From the NCBI GenBank assembly GCA_002407845.1, contig DHPK01000004.1:4042-35099 (forward strand): a DNA stretch of 31,058 nucleotides, in the 5' to 3' direction. Source of the stretch: Leptolinea sp. UBA5366. GTDB lineage: Bacteria; Chloroflexota; Anaerolineae; Anaerolineales; Anaerolineaceae. The notes below the pieces were generated by a model. That model searched no databases and was not told the DNA's origin. It saw only the letters and a list, made by a program, of their open reading frames with translations. This document shows positions 23,551-31,015 of this stretch, piece by piece; position 1 is the stretch's first letter, and every line of letters begins with the position of its first letter. The translations under genes and the position numbers were made by a program.

Positions 23551-23625
23551 TCGGGGCACTGGGATTTGAACCCAGGGCCTCTTGCACCCCATGCAAGCGC
23601 GCTAGCCGGGCTGCGCCATGCCCCG
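23551..23625 (-). tRNA. tRNA-Pro (anticodon GGG)
   Basis: The minus strand gives a 75-base cloverleaf: acceptor CGGGGCA with TGCCCCG and discriminator A, anticodon stem CTTGC with GCAAG around ATGGGGT, and T arm CTGGG-TTCAAAT-CCCAG. The anticodon is GGG. A 3' CCA is not encoded. Its own -10 and terminator flank it, so it is transcribed alone. Confidence 0.95.
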
Positions 23626-23636
23626 AACGTTGTGAT

Positions 23637-23642
23637 ATTATA
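23637..23642 (-). promoter_or_regulatory. -10 element of the tRNA-Pro gene
   Basis: TATAAT on the minus strand (23642-23637) lies eleven bases before the tRNA 5' end. The -35 is weak (TCATAA or TTCATA at 17-18 bases). Confidence 0.65.
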
Positions 23643-23933
23643 CCCTGATTCTTCAGCTGTTATGAAGATTGGGACGAAAATGTTCTCGAAGTTTTGAAGT
23701 TTTTTTTCTGATGTAAATAGGCAGCTGCTGACGGCTGCAGATAAAATCGCGGTTGGGGATGACTGACTGGTTTTTTTGCTCACAATCTTAGGCAGCTCAG
23801 TCAGCTGCGCGGCAGGTACTGCTCGTTTCCCTTTTTCCAGCAGAACAGATCAAAATTCATTGGAAGCTTCAGTTGGCGTTGGTTTTTTCGGTTGATCGCT
23901 CCTTATTTGAGCAATCCGGCTGAAAAATTGGCT
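23643..23933. other. Intergenic region without a recognised gene
   Basis: About 290 bases lie between the tRNA-Pro promoter and the binding protein terminator. I see T-rich tracts and short inverted repeats such as GCAGCTCAGTCAGCTGC, but no credible open reading frame, tRNA or conserved RNA. Confidence 0.5.
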
Positions 23934-23935
23934 TA

Positions 23936-23968
23936 AATAAAAAGGGGGAGTCCATTATCAGGACTCCC
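23936..23968 (-). terminator. Terminator after the ABC binding protein gene
   Basis: Minus-strand GGGAGTCC-TGATAAT-GGACTCCC is a perfect 8-bp stem with a seven-base loop, followed by CC and T5 (to 23939). It lies 30 bases after the stop of the gene at 23998. Confidence 0.88.
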
Positions 23969-23997
23969 TCTTCGCGTGATTTTTGGACTTGCGCCTT

Positions 23998-25056
23998 TTA
24001 CGGCACGAGTTCCGGTTCAGCGTGGTAGACGTCGATCAAGTTCGCTTGGATGACCTCATCGCTCAGACCGAACCACTGATAGAACTTCATGATTTCAGCA
24101 TCAAGATCAATGTCGTCAGCCAGTTCAGGATAAAGCGTCTGTTGTGTCCAGAGCAGTCCCAGACCCCAGCGCGGGGATGCGGAATCCCAGCTCAGCAGGT
24201 CTTTGCCGAATGGATAAATCTGACCTTCCTTGACCGCAGTCAGCATATCCCAGCCCGGTTCGCTTTTCAGCGTTTCGACGCTGACCTTCGGATCGGCGAA
24301 ATAGTTGACGACCAGAATGACTTCCGGATCCCAGGCAGCGATCTGTTCGAAGTTGACTTCGCTCCAGGAATTGGCATTCAGCCCGATATCTTTCCAAACC
24401 GGGTCACCCCCTGCCATCTCGACGATTTCAGTCTGCAGCCAGCTGACCGGCGGCACTTTGAGCGCATAGACGCCGTCAGTTTCGGAGAATTGAACCAGCA
24501 GCGTCTTCTTGCGATCGGCGATCTGGGCTGAATTCTCAGCTACGCGGTTCACGATTTCGTCATAATAGGCGAGGATTTCGTCAGCGCGTTCTTCTTCGCC
24601 AAAGGCTTTCCCAAGGTTCGCAATGTCGGTGTGGTAATCCTCAATGGTCTCAAAACTCAGGTACATCACGGGAATTCCGGTCTCTTCAAAGGCAAGTCCG
24701 GCGTCTTCCCGGGTGTAGCTTTTCAGGATGATCATATTCGGCTGCATCGCTGCCACGGCTTCGACGGAACCATCGGTGATCTCCGGGGTGGTTTTTTCGA
24801 TCAGAGCGTTAAATTTACCGCCATCCTGACCGCCCCATGAAGTTGCAACATGATCCTTGCCATAAGCGAACATAAAAGGCGCTTCAATGATTGTGGCGGT
24901 TTTCTTGCCGGTCAGCACGACCAGTTCCGGCGGAACTTCAAGCGTGATTTCGCGGCCTAAAATATCTGTGATGGTGGTCGATTCTGCGAAGGCTGAACTG
25001 AAAGTCAGCATCAGCGTGACCAACAGCAAAGTGAATAGAACGGATTTAATTTTCAA
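23998..25056 (-). CDS. ABC transporter substrate-binding protein, BtuF/FecB type
   Basis: This 352-residue protein is the extracellular receptor for an iron-siderophore, haem or corrinoid importer. It has a signal peptide (MKIKSVLFTLLLVTLMLTF, cleavage after AFA), TITDILGREITLEVPP at the start of the mature part, and the two-lobe pattern with AVAAMQPNMIILKS, FEQIAAWDPEVILVV and ANSWSEVNFEQ, typical of cluster A proteins. No lipobox Cys is present, so it is not an ordinary lipoprotein. The start codon is TTG (25054-25056), with GGAGG six bases upstream. It is separated from its permease operon by a terminator and has its own promoter with an inverted repeat, so it may be made in excess. Adjacent cobamide genes favour a corrinoid ligand, but the substrate is not certain. 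Confidence 0.9.
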   Translation of the reverse strand: MKIKSVLFTLLLVTLMLTFSSAFAESTTITDILGREITLEVPPELVVLTGKKTATIIEAPFMFAYGKDHVATSWGGQDGGKFNALIEKTTPEITDGSVEAVAAMQPNMIILKSYTREDAGLAFEETGIPVMYLSFETIEDYHTDIANLGKAFGEEERADEILAYYDEIVNRVAENSAQIADRKKTLLVQFSETDGVYALKVPPVSWLQTEIVEMAGGDPVWKDIGLNANSWSEVNFEQIAAWDPEVILVVNYFADPKVSVETLKSEPGWDMLTAVKEGQIYPFGKDLLSWDSASPRWGLGLLWTQQTLYPELADDIDLDAEIMKFYQWFGLSDEVIQANLIDVYHAEPELVP

Positions 25057-25077
25057 AGGTACCCTCCAATTATTTAA

Positions 25078-25099
25078 TTAATAAACATTCTTTTATTAA
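25078..25099. promoter_or_regulatory. Inverted repeat TTAATAAA-N6-TTTATTAA at the binding protein start site
   Basis: A perfect 8-bp inverted repeat with six central bases overlaps the predicted transcription start and touches the -10. A related TTTATTAA occurs before the first permease gene (about 27930-27942), suggesting a shared regulator, perhaps metal- or corrinoid-responsive. It is not a recognisable Fur box. Confidence 0.5.
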
Positions 25100-25127
25100 A
25101 TATAAGCAGGGTGAGAAGAATTGGCAA
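25099..25127 (-). promoter_or_regulatory. Promoter of the binding protein gene
   Basis: Minus-strand TTGCCA (25127-25122), 17 bases, TATATT (25104-25099), with TG just upstream of the -10. The predicted start is near 25092. Confidence 0.8.
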
Positions 25128-25130
25128 GTG

Positions 25131-25160
25131 AAAAGAAAAAACATTCAGCATTGCTGGATG
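25131..25160 (-). terminator. Terminator after the permease operon
   Basis: Minus-strand CATCCAGC-AAT-GCTGAATG (one mismatch) is followed by T6-C-T4. It lies eight bases after the stop of the permease at 25168, ahead of the binding protein's promoter. Confidence 0.75.
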
Positions 25161-25167
25161 AAAGAGG

Positions 25168-26163
25168 TTATCGGATGGTTTTATTTGTCATAATCGGCAG
25201 AAATAGAATGGTGCCGAGAATGGCAGTGATCACGCCTAGCGGGATTTCTGCTGGAAAGAGGACCCGGGCAAGATCGTCGCAGATCAGCATCAGGATTCCG
25301 CCGATCAGCATGCTCGCCGGAACCGTAAAATGCGTGTTAGCGCCAAAAATCTTGCGCGCGATGTGCGGGACAATCAAGCCGATCCAGCTGATCAGTCCGC
25401 AAATGGAAATGCAGAGAGAAGTCACCAGGACTGCGCAGAAAAGAAAAATCAGCCGCTCGATTTTCAGGTTAACGCTGATCGAAAGCGCGGTCTCATCGTC
25501 GAGCGATAACAGATTCAAGCGCCAGCGCAGCAGCAGCAGAATCGTAAACGCGATCAGAATCGGTGCGATGATCGGGATCAAGCTATCCCAGCTGACGCCG
25601 CTGGTGCCGCCCAGCAGCCAAAAACTCAGCGATTGCAGCTTCTCTTCGCGGTCTGCCAGATACTTTAAAATGCCCAGCCCGGATGAGAAAAGGGCGGAAA
25701 CTGCGATGCCTGCCAACACCAGCCGCATCACCCAATGACCAAAATGAAAGCGGTTGGCAAGTAAAATTGAAAATCCCAAGCCTGCGATGCCAAAGAGGAA
25801 TGCCAGCAGCTGGATTTGGGAGGATTTTCCGTTGAAGGCTACGATCGCGAGTGCCGCGCCAAATGCAGCGCCCTGCGAGACGCCCAAAAATCCAGGTTCG
25901 ACCATCGGGTTATTGAGAATGGTTTGAAAAACCAGTCCGGAAACCGATAATGCCATGCCAAGCAGCATCGAAATGATGACACGCGGCAGCCTGATGTGAA
26001 CCAGGATCGTCTGATTCAACGGCGAAGAAAAAAGCTGAACCGGGCTTTGCAGTCCGGGCAGCGGAAAACGCCCTGCCAGGCAGGAGACGGCGAATGCCGC
26101 AACCAGCAGAAATGCCAGTCCGAGAATTTTTTGATTGGGTGTGAATTGGTTCAGACGCTTCAT
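25168..26163 (-). CDS. FecCD/BtuC-type ABC permease (second subunit)
   Basis: This 331-residue membrane protein is one half of the importer channel. It shows about nine to ten hydrophobic helices, the family opening RLPRVIISMLLGMALSVSGLVFQTILNNPMVEPGFLGVSQGA, and the cytoplasmic coupling stretch near GLISWIGLIVPHIARKIFG. The close resemblance to the first permease suggests they pair as a heterodimer. The ATG overlaps the ATPase stop as ATGA, and the gene ends at a terminator. The substrate is the same uncertainty as for the binding protein. Confidence 0.93.
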   Translation of the reverse strand: MKRLNQFTPNQKILGLAFLLVAAFAVSCLAGRFPLPGLQSPVQLFSSPLNQTILVHIRLPRVIISMLLGMALSVSGLVFQTILNNPMVEPGFLGVSQGAAFGAALAIVAFNGKSSQIQLLAFLFGIAGLGFSILLANRFHFGHWVMRLVLAGIAVSALFSSGLGILKYLADREEKLQSLSFWLLGGTSGVSWDSLIPIIAPILIAFTILLLLRWRLNLLSLDDETALSISVNLKIERLIFLFCAVLVTSLCISICGLISWIGLIVPHIARKIFGANTHFTVPASMLIGGILMLICDDLARVLFPAEIPLGVITAILGTILFLPIMTNKTIR

Positions 26164-26942
26164 GTCCAGAGGACGACTTTCCGCCCGTCAATTTCTACTA
26201 GCTGAATGGGTGTGCCGTAAACCTGCTCCAGGTTTTGTGCGGTATAGACTTCGTTCAGCGGGCCGGCGAAGGCAACCGCCCCATTTTGCATCAGGATTGC
26301 TTTTTGGGCGATGGCGGCGGCAACGTCCGGTTCATGCGTCGTGAATAAAATTGTTTTGCCATTAGCAGCCAGCTGACTGAGGATGTCAAGAAACCGTTTC
26401 TTATTTGCCAGATCCAGCTGCGAGGAGGCCTCATCCAGCAGCAGGACGCTGGTTTGCTGCGCGAGCGCGCGCGCCAGCAGGACCAATTGAGCCTGTCCGC
26501 CGCTCAGCCGCGTCACCAGTGAATGCGCAAAGGCAGCCATGCCGACGTCAGCAATCGCCTGTTTTGAGATCGCGATATCATCCGCGGTCGGCTGCTCCAG
26601 CGGATGGAGCCAGGGAGCGCGTCCCATGCTGACGTATTCCAAAACTGTGTAGTCGAATGAGATTTTTTCCGACTGCGGTACGAATCCGATGCGCTGACCG
26701 ATTTCACGGCGCGAATAATCGTGCAAGGGTTTGCCCTCGAGCAGAATTTCTCCGCCTTTGGGTGTCAGTCTGCCGTTTGCCAGTTTGAGAATCGTCGTTT
26801 TTCCTGAGCCGTTCGGACCCAAAACAGCCACAATCTGACCGGGGCGCATGCGGATATTCACGCCAGTCAGAGAAAATGCGTTTGTTCCGCTGTAGGTGAA
26901 GCGGAGATCGCGTAATTCAAGAGAAATGACAGCAGGATTCAT
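26160..26942 (-). CDS. ABC transporter ATPase, BtuD/FecE type
   Basis: The 260-residue protein energises uptake on the cytoplasmic face. Motifs: Walker A GPNGSGKT near residue 45, Q-loop FVPQSE, signature LSGGQAQLVLLARAL, Walker B VLLLDEASSQLD, and the His switch TTHEPD. The family opening LTGVNIRMRPGQIVAVLG and the C-terminal region up to QLVEIDGRKVVLW are of normal length. It overlaps both neighbouring permease genes by four bases (ATGA), so the three are translated together. Confidence 0.95.
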   Translation of the reverse strand: MNPAVISLELRDLRFTYSGTNAFSLTGVNIRMRPGQIVAVLGPNGSGKTTILKLANGRLTPKGGEILLEGKPLHDYSRREIGQRIGFVPQSEKISFDYTVLEYVSMGRAPWLHPLEQPTADDIAISKQAIADVGMAAFAHSLVTRLSGGQAQLVLLARALAQQTSVLLLDEASSQLDLANKKRFLDILSQLAANGKTILFTTHEPDVAAAIAQKAILMQNGAVAFAGPLNEVYTAQNLEQVYGTPIQLVEIDGRKVVLWT

Positions 26943-27919
26943 GTTTTTCGGGCTCCCATCAGCAGGATAAAAACGATTACGCCAATAAAAGAAGTGATGA
27001 TCCCGAGCGGAATCTCAACGGCGCTCAGCGTGCGCATGCCATTATCGCAGACCAGCACAAGAATCCCGCCGATCAGCATGCTGGCAGGCAGGGAATCGCT
27101 GGTATTTGCGCCAAGCAGCCGGCGGGCAAGATGCGGAACGATCAGCCCGATCCATCCGACAATGCCGCTCAACGAGGTAGCAGCCGATACCGCGAAGACA
27201 GCTGCCGCCAGCGCCATCAGCCGTTCTTTTTGAATCTGAATCCCCAGCGAACTGGCAGTTTCATGGTCAAGCGCGAGCAGGTTGACTCGCCAGCGGACTT
27301 TCCAGAGATAGATCAGCGACAGGATTACGATCACGATCACAATCGGCAGCCCGCGCCAGGTTGTGTATCCCAATCCGCCCATCAGCCAAAACTCAATCGC
27401 ATGCAGCTGGTTGCGGGCATCCGCCTGATATTTCAACAGCGAGATGCCGGCGCCGAACAGCGCGGAGATCACGCTGCCGGAAAGCACCAGGCGCAGCGTC
27501 CAGCCGCCGTAATGGATCCTGCGGGCTGAGAAAACGGATAGAAATAAGGCGGAAGTCCCCAGTCCAATGGCGAGAAACTGCACGATCCAGGGGTTGCCAT
27601 TAAAGAAAACGATTCCGATGGCTGCGCCGAGCGAGGCGCCTTGGGTCACGCCCAGCATGCCTGAACCGACCAGCGGGTTGTTGAATACAGTTTGGAAGAC
27701 CAAACCGGAAGTGCCGAGCGCCATTCCTAGCAGCGCGCCGAGGATTACCCGCGGAACCCGCAGCGAGTAGAACACGCGCTGGCCGATCGGATCATTTTCG
27801 AGGCTTTTAAGCTGGATAAAACCGACTTCCGGATAACGCCCGATTAGGAATGATAAGATCAGGCAGATCAGAAAAATGCCAAGCAGAATGGTCAGCGTCA
27901 GGCGATTGTTTTTTATCAT
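26939..27919 (-). CDS. FecCD/BtuC-type ABC permease (first subunit)
   Basis: This membrane protein of 326 residues has RVPRVILGALLGMALGTSGLVFQTVFNNPLVGSGMLGVTQGAS near residue 60 and GIVGWIGLIVPHLARRLLG near residue 240, the family's paired motifs, with about nine hydrophobic helices. I use the ATG at 27917-27919. The TTG at 27928 gives three more residues and neither has a clear Shine-Dalgarno. It is first in a three-gene operon with the ATPase and second permease. Two different permeases argue for a heterodimeric channel, less typical of BtuC than of FecCD. Confidence 0.92.
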   Translation of the reverse strand: MIKNNRLTLTILLGIFLICLILSFLIGRYPEVGFIQLKSLENDPIGQRVFYSLRVPRVILGALLGMALGTSGLVFQTVFNNPLVGSGMLGVTQGASLGAAIGIVFFNGNPWIVQFLAIGLGTSALFLSVFSARRIHYGGWTLRLVLSGSVISALFGAGISLLKYQADARNQLHAIEFWLMGGLGYTTWRGLPIVIVIVILSLIYLWKVRWRVNLLALDHETASSLGIQIQKERLMALAAAVFAVSAATSLSGIVGWIGLIVPHLARRLLGANTSDSLPASMLIGGILVLVCDNGMRTLSAVEIPLGIITSFIGVIVFILLMGARKT

Positions 27920-27928
27920 TAGAGCCAA

Positions 27929-28202
27929 TACTTAATAAATAAGCTTTCAAGCTTCAGTATTATGCCATATTTTTAGAAAGCCGTATAATGTATTATCGGT
28001 TGTTTCTGTCTGTGCGAATGAGAAATAAGCGGCTTATTTGAGCTGGCGGAAAGCGTTCGGATCAGCATTTTCTCAGCTCATGTCGATAACAGTTTATGCT
28101 TCGGATGGGCAGCTTAATTAATTTGAACAACGTGATTTGACAAACCATTTATGTGTAACCGAACGTAATCGAAAACAATACTTATGGGATGGATGATCTA
28201 AT
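27929..28202. promoter_or_regulatory. Divergent intergenic region between the importer and the cobamide genes
   Basis: The 274 bases serve both operons. TATAAT at 27984-27989 (plus) and CATAAT on the minus strand (27964-27959) are candidate -10 elements, both with weak -35s. A TTGACA at 28137-28142 has no matching -10. TTTATTAA (27942-27930, minus) is shared with the binding protein promoter. I searched for the B12 box and cobalamin riboswitch core on both strands and see none. Confidence 0.45.
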
Positions 28203-28211
28203 TTGAATTTT

Positions 28212-28700
28212 ATGGAAAAAAAGATCACAGTGGTAACAGGCGAACGCGGAGCCGGAAAATCAACTTACTGCCTGAACAGGGTTGAGAAAGCCCGCAAGGA
28301 AAACCGGATTGTGCGCGGCATCCTCTCTCCGGCAGTCTATCACGCTGACAGGAAAACCGGTTTTTACACCAGAGACCTGGCGACTGACGTGCAGCTGCTG
28401 ACCGGCTCCGTCACCGCGGAACCCGGGCTGACTGAGCGGTTTTATCGCTGGTACCTGAATCCGGCTGCAATTACATGGGGGAATCAGATCTTAACCGAAA
28501 TTGATAGCTGCGATCTATTGATAATTGACGAGATCGGTCCATTGGAGTTTAAAGAGCAGCGCGGATTTACAGCTGCGTTCAGCTGCTTGCGCTCAGCAAC
28601 TTACCAAGAAGCGCTAGTCGTGCTGCGTCCGGAATGCCTGCCCGATTTTAACGCGCTGGGATTCGCATTCAACACGCATGAAATAATTAAAGGAGAATGA
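28212..28700 (+). CDS. P-loop NTPase, THEP1-like, in the cobamide cluster
   Basis: The protein (162 residues from ATG 28212) has P-loop TGERGAGKST near residue 8, a helical linker, then GFYTRDLATDVQLLTG and DLLIIDEIGPLEF (Walker B with the DEiGplE signature of the THEP1/NTPase_1 family, COG1618). Family members hydrolyse nucleoside triphosphates in vitro, and their cellular role is unclear. The frame also allows TTG at 28203, with GGATGG ten bases before it, which would add three residues; neither start is clearly better. The stop overlaps the cobS ATG (ATGA), so it is coupled to cobamide synthesis, where related NTPases may act in lower-ligand or phosphate handling. Confidence 0.8.
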   Translation: MEKKITVVTGERGAGKSTYCLNRVEKARKENRIVRGILSPAVYHADRKTGFYTRDLATDVQLLTGSVTAEPGLTERFYRWYLNPAAITWGNQILTEIDSCDLLIIDEIGPLEFKEQRGFTAAFSCLRSATYQEALVVLRPECLPDFNALGFAFNTHEIIKGE

Positions 28701-29449
28701 GCGATTTGTTGCTGAAATCTTTTTTGAGTGCGATTGGTTTTCTGACAATTCTGCCGGCGCCGCAGGAGAAGGAATGGGATCCCGCACTTTATGGCAGAGC
28801 GGGCGCCTGGTACCCGGCGGTCGGTGCGATTCTCGGACTGCTGATCGGGCTTTTCTTTGCGCTCGTCAGCCGATTTATCCCGGCAAGCGTTGCCGCGGCG
28901 CTGACCGTCATTGGCTGGGTCGTGCTGAGCGGCGGGCTGCATTGGGACGGACTGAGCGACTGCTGTGACGGGTTCTTTTATGCCGGAACGCCGGAAAAAC
29001 GGCTTGCGATCATGAAAGATGTCAACCACGGCACTTTTGCTGTGATGGGCATCGTGCTGACGCTGCTTTTGAAGTTCAGCGGGATCATGGCGCTGGATCC
29101 GGGAAAGTCAATCATTCTTTTTCCGCTGATCGCTGCTTTGTCGCGCTGGAGCATCCTGTGGATGCTGCGCCAGCCGGTCATCAGCCCGAATGGCATGGCA
29201 TCCTCCTTGAAGGAAAACTTGCCACGCTCCGCTTGTTGGCTGGCAGCGATCCTGCCATTGGCATTGATAATCCTGACCAAATGGACGGGGGTTTGTTTGC
29301 TGGCGCTGGCTGCGGTAATCAACTTACTGATCGGACTGATGGCAAGACGGAAAGTCGGCGGGATCAATGGCGACGTGCTCGGTTTGACGGTGGAAGTGAC
29401 CGAGGCGTTGCTGGTGGCGGCAGCTGCCGGACTGGCTGGGCTGTACTGA
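28697..29449 (+). CDS. cobS: Adenosylcobinamide-GDP ribazoletransferase (cobalamin synthase)
   Basis: CobS attaches the lower-ligand nucleoside alpha-ribazole to adenosylcobinamide-GDP, near the end of cobamide assembly, in the membrane. The 250-residue protein shows SFLSAIGFLTILPAP at the start, the AWYPAVGAILGLLIGL helix, and the family core GLHWDGLSDCCDGFF with the Asp-rich active site, then ALSRWSILWMLRQP and GGINGDVLGLTVEVTEA. Length and six or seven membrane helices are normal. The ATG overlaps the NTPase stop. AAGGAG ends only one base before it, so a slightly later start (TTG at 28706) is possible. Confidence 0.95.
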   Translation: MSDLLLKSFLSAIGFLTILPAPQEKEWDPALYGRAGAWYPAVGAILGLLIGLFFALVSRFIPASVAAALTVIGWVVLSGGLHWDGLSDCCDGFFYAGTPEKRLAIMKDVNHGTFAVMGIVLTLLLKFSGIMALDPGKSIILFPLIAALSRWSILWMLRQPVISPNGMASSLKENLPRSACWLAAILPLALIILTKWTGVCLLALAAVINLLIGLMARRKVGGINGDVLGLTVEVTEALLVAAAAGLAGLY

Positions 29450-29450
29450 G

Positions 29451-30260
29451 ATGACGCGATATCCATTCATCGATCGTCTGCCGTTCAGGCTCGGAACCTC
29501 CTCTTACATTATCCCGGCTGACATCCTGCCGAATGTCCATTTTCTGGCAGAGCGCGTGTGGGACGTTGAACTCGTTCTGTTCGATGTCGATGAATACTGC
29601 AATATTCCGGACGCCGCGCAGCTGGCAGAATTGAATCAGATTGCAGCCGCCAGTCAGCTCAGTTACACGGTGCATTTGCCGCTGGATTTGAAATTATCGG
29701 AGGACGGCGAGCAGCTGGACGTTTCAATGGAAAAGGCGCTCAAAGTCATTCAGGCGGTCAGTCCGCTGCGCCCGTTCAGTTACACGCTGCATTTGGACAG
29801 TCACTCGATTCAAATGAATCCGACGGCTGCCGAAGCCGAAAGCTCGGTCGTGCGCTGCACTGCCGCGCTCGAGCAGCTGGTCTCCCGCGTGCCTGCGGAC
29901 GTGAACCTGTCGGTTGAAAATCTGGAGAGCTATCCGCCCGAGATGAATTACCGCGTATTGGATGCGCTCTCACCCCGCGCACGCGCGCAGTGCAGCGACT
30001 GCATCGATATCGGGCATCTCTGGTTGCAGGGGCGGGAAGTCGTCCCGTTGCTGCGCGACCGGCTGCGCTATGCCAGTGTGATTCATCTGCACGGTATCGG
30101 TTCGCGCGACCATCAGTCCCTTTCGCATGTTGAGCTAGCTGAATTGAAACGCGTGCTTGACTGCCTGATCGCTGAAAGATTTGCCGGAGTCGTAACACTC
30201 GAGGTTTTTTCACAGGAGGATTTTGAATCATCAATGGAAAGGATTGCGGAATGTTTATGA
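29451..30260 (+). CDS. cbiR: CbiR-like cobamide remodelling TIM-barrel enzyme
   Basis: The 269-residue protein has the xylose-isomerase/AP endonuclease 2 TIM-barrel pattern: FRLGTSSYIIPADILPN, a VELVLFD strand, VHLPLDL near residue 83, LHLDSHS near 120, SVENLES near 166, DCIDIGHLWL, IHLHGIGSRDHQSL near 215 and VTLEVFS near 247. These supply the His, Glu and Asp metal ligands. In this superfamily CbiR cleaves cobamides to adenosylcobinamide phosphate, and its place between cobS and cobU fits that role, since CobU and CobS would rebuild the molecule. It begins one base after the cobS stop and overlaps the cobU start. Without a search I cannot exclude another sugar isomerase-like function. Confidence 0.75.
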   Translation: MTRYPFIDRLPFRLGTSSYIIPADILPNVHFLAERVWDVELVLFDVDEYCNIPDAAQLAELNQIAAASQLSYTVHLPLDLKLSEDGEQLDVSMEKALKVIQAVSPLRPFSYTLHLDSHSIQMNPTAAEAESSVVRCTAALEQLVSRVPADVNLSVENLESYPPEMNYRVLDALSPRARAQCSDCIDIGHLWLQGREVVPLLRDRLRYASVIHLHGIGSRDHQSLSHVELAELKRVLDCLIAERFAGVVTLEVFSQEDFESSMERIAECL

Positions 30261-30826
30261 CCGATCAGCGAGACCTTGAAAATCTGACCTTTGTTTTAGG
30301 CGGCGCGCGCAGCGGAAAAAGCACCCAAGCGGAAAAATTAGCTCAATCAGCAGGAGCACGGGTTCTTTATCTGGCAACTGCCGAAATTCGCGATGCTGAG
30401 ATGGAAAGGCGAGTTGCCATGCATCAGTCACGCCGCCCGGCAGAATGGGATACATTAAACGCTCCGCTGCAGTGCGCGGCGGCTTTATCCGCCCAACTTG
30501 AAAAGCATTCTTATGACGCGGTGCTGCTGGACTGCCTGTCGCTTTTGACCTCAAATGTGCTGCTGACGCTGCCGGAAGACAGCTCGGAAGCAGCTGGCTG
30601 GGCTGCTGTGCAAGCCGAGCTTGAGCCGCTGATCCAGTTGATCTCAGAAGTTCCGACGCTGAATTGGATCGTTGTGTCAAATGAAGTCGGACAGGGCATT
30701 GTCCCGGCTTATCCGCTGGGGAGGCTCTATCGCGATGTGCTTGGGCGCGCGAATCAATATCTGGCTGCCTGTGCCGGATCGGTGCTGTACATGGTGGCAG
30801 GCTTGCCCATGAAGTTGAAAGGATAA
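30251..30826 (+). CDS. cobU: Adenosylcobinamide kinase / adenosylcobinamide-phosphate guanylyltransferase
   Basis: CobU phosphorylates adenosylcobinamide and guanylylates the product to AdoCbi-GDP, the substrate of CobS. The 191-residue protein has the P-loop LGGARSGKSTQAEKLA near residue 16, MHQSRRPAEWDTLNAP (the guanylylation His region), DAVLLDCLSLLTSN (Walker B-like) and VSNEVGQGIVPAYPLGRLYRDVLGRANQ at the end, the full family pattern. The ATG at 30251 has AAAGGA seven bases upstream. The ATG at 30257 overlaps the cbiR stop as ATGA and is an equal alternative (189 residues). No terminator is evident before the tRNA promoter. Confidence 0.95.
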   Translation: MFMTDQRDLENLTFVLGGARSGKSTQAEKLAQSAGARVLYLATAEIRDAEMERRVAMHQSRRPAEWDTLNAPLQCAAALSAQLEKHSYDAVLLDCLSLLTSNVLLTLPEDSSEAAGWAAVQAELEPLIQLISEVPTLNWIVVSNEVGQGIVPAYPLGRLYRDVLGRANQYLAACAGSVLYMVAGLPMKLKG

Positions 30827-30857
30827 TCTTCGCCGTCCCGAATTTTCAGACCCTTCC

Positions 30858-30885
30858 TTGACGGATTTTGGGAAACGGGTATAAT
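30858..30885 (+). promoter_or_regulatory. Promoter of the tRNA-Gly/tRNA-Cys unit
   Basis: TTGACG (30858-30863), 16 bases, TATAAT (30880-30885). It is nearly consensus, with a start near 30892, about 30 bases before tRNA-Gly. Confidence 0.87.
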
Positions 30886-30921
30886 AACTCCCGTTAGTGG
30901 GCAGGTTTCCTAACGTTATTT

Positions 30922-30994
30922 GCGGGCATAGTTCAATTGGTAGAACACCTCCTTGCCAAGGAGAAGGTCACGAGTTCGAGTCTCGTTGCCCGCT
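30922..30994 (+). tRNA. tRNA-Gly (anticodon GCC)
   Basis: The 73-base cloverleaf has acceptor GCGGGCA with TGCCCGC, D arm GTTC-GAAC, anticodon arm CCTCC-TTGCCAA-GGAGA (one C-A pair at the stem base) and T arm ACGAG-TTCGAGT-CTCGT. Discriminator is T. CCA is not encoded. Confidence 0.95.
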
Positions 30995-31015
30995 CTAAGT
31001 CGGATTGAGAATCAT

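Noticed and set aside
23454..23783. 109-codon minus-strand open frame over tRNA-Pro
   Set aside because: It spans the tRNA, its terminator and its promoter and has no ribosome site.
28601..29029. 142-codon frame antisense to the NTPase and cobS
   Set aside because: It is a shadow of two well-supported plus-strand genes with Pro/Arg/Lys-biased composition.
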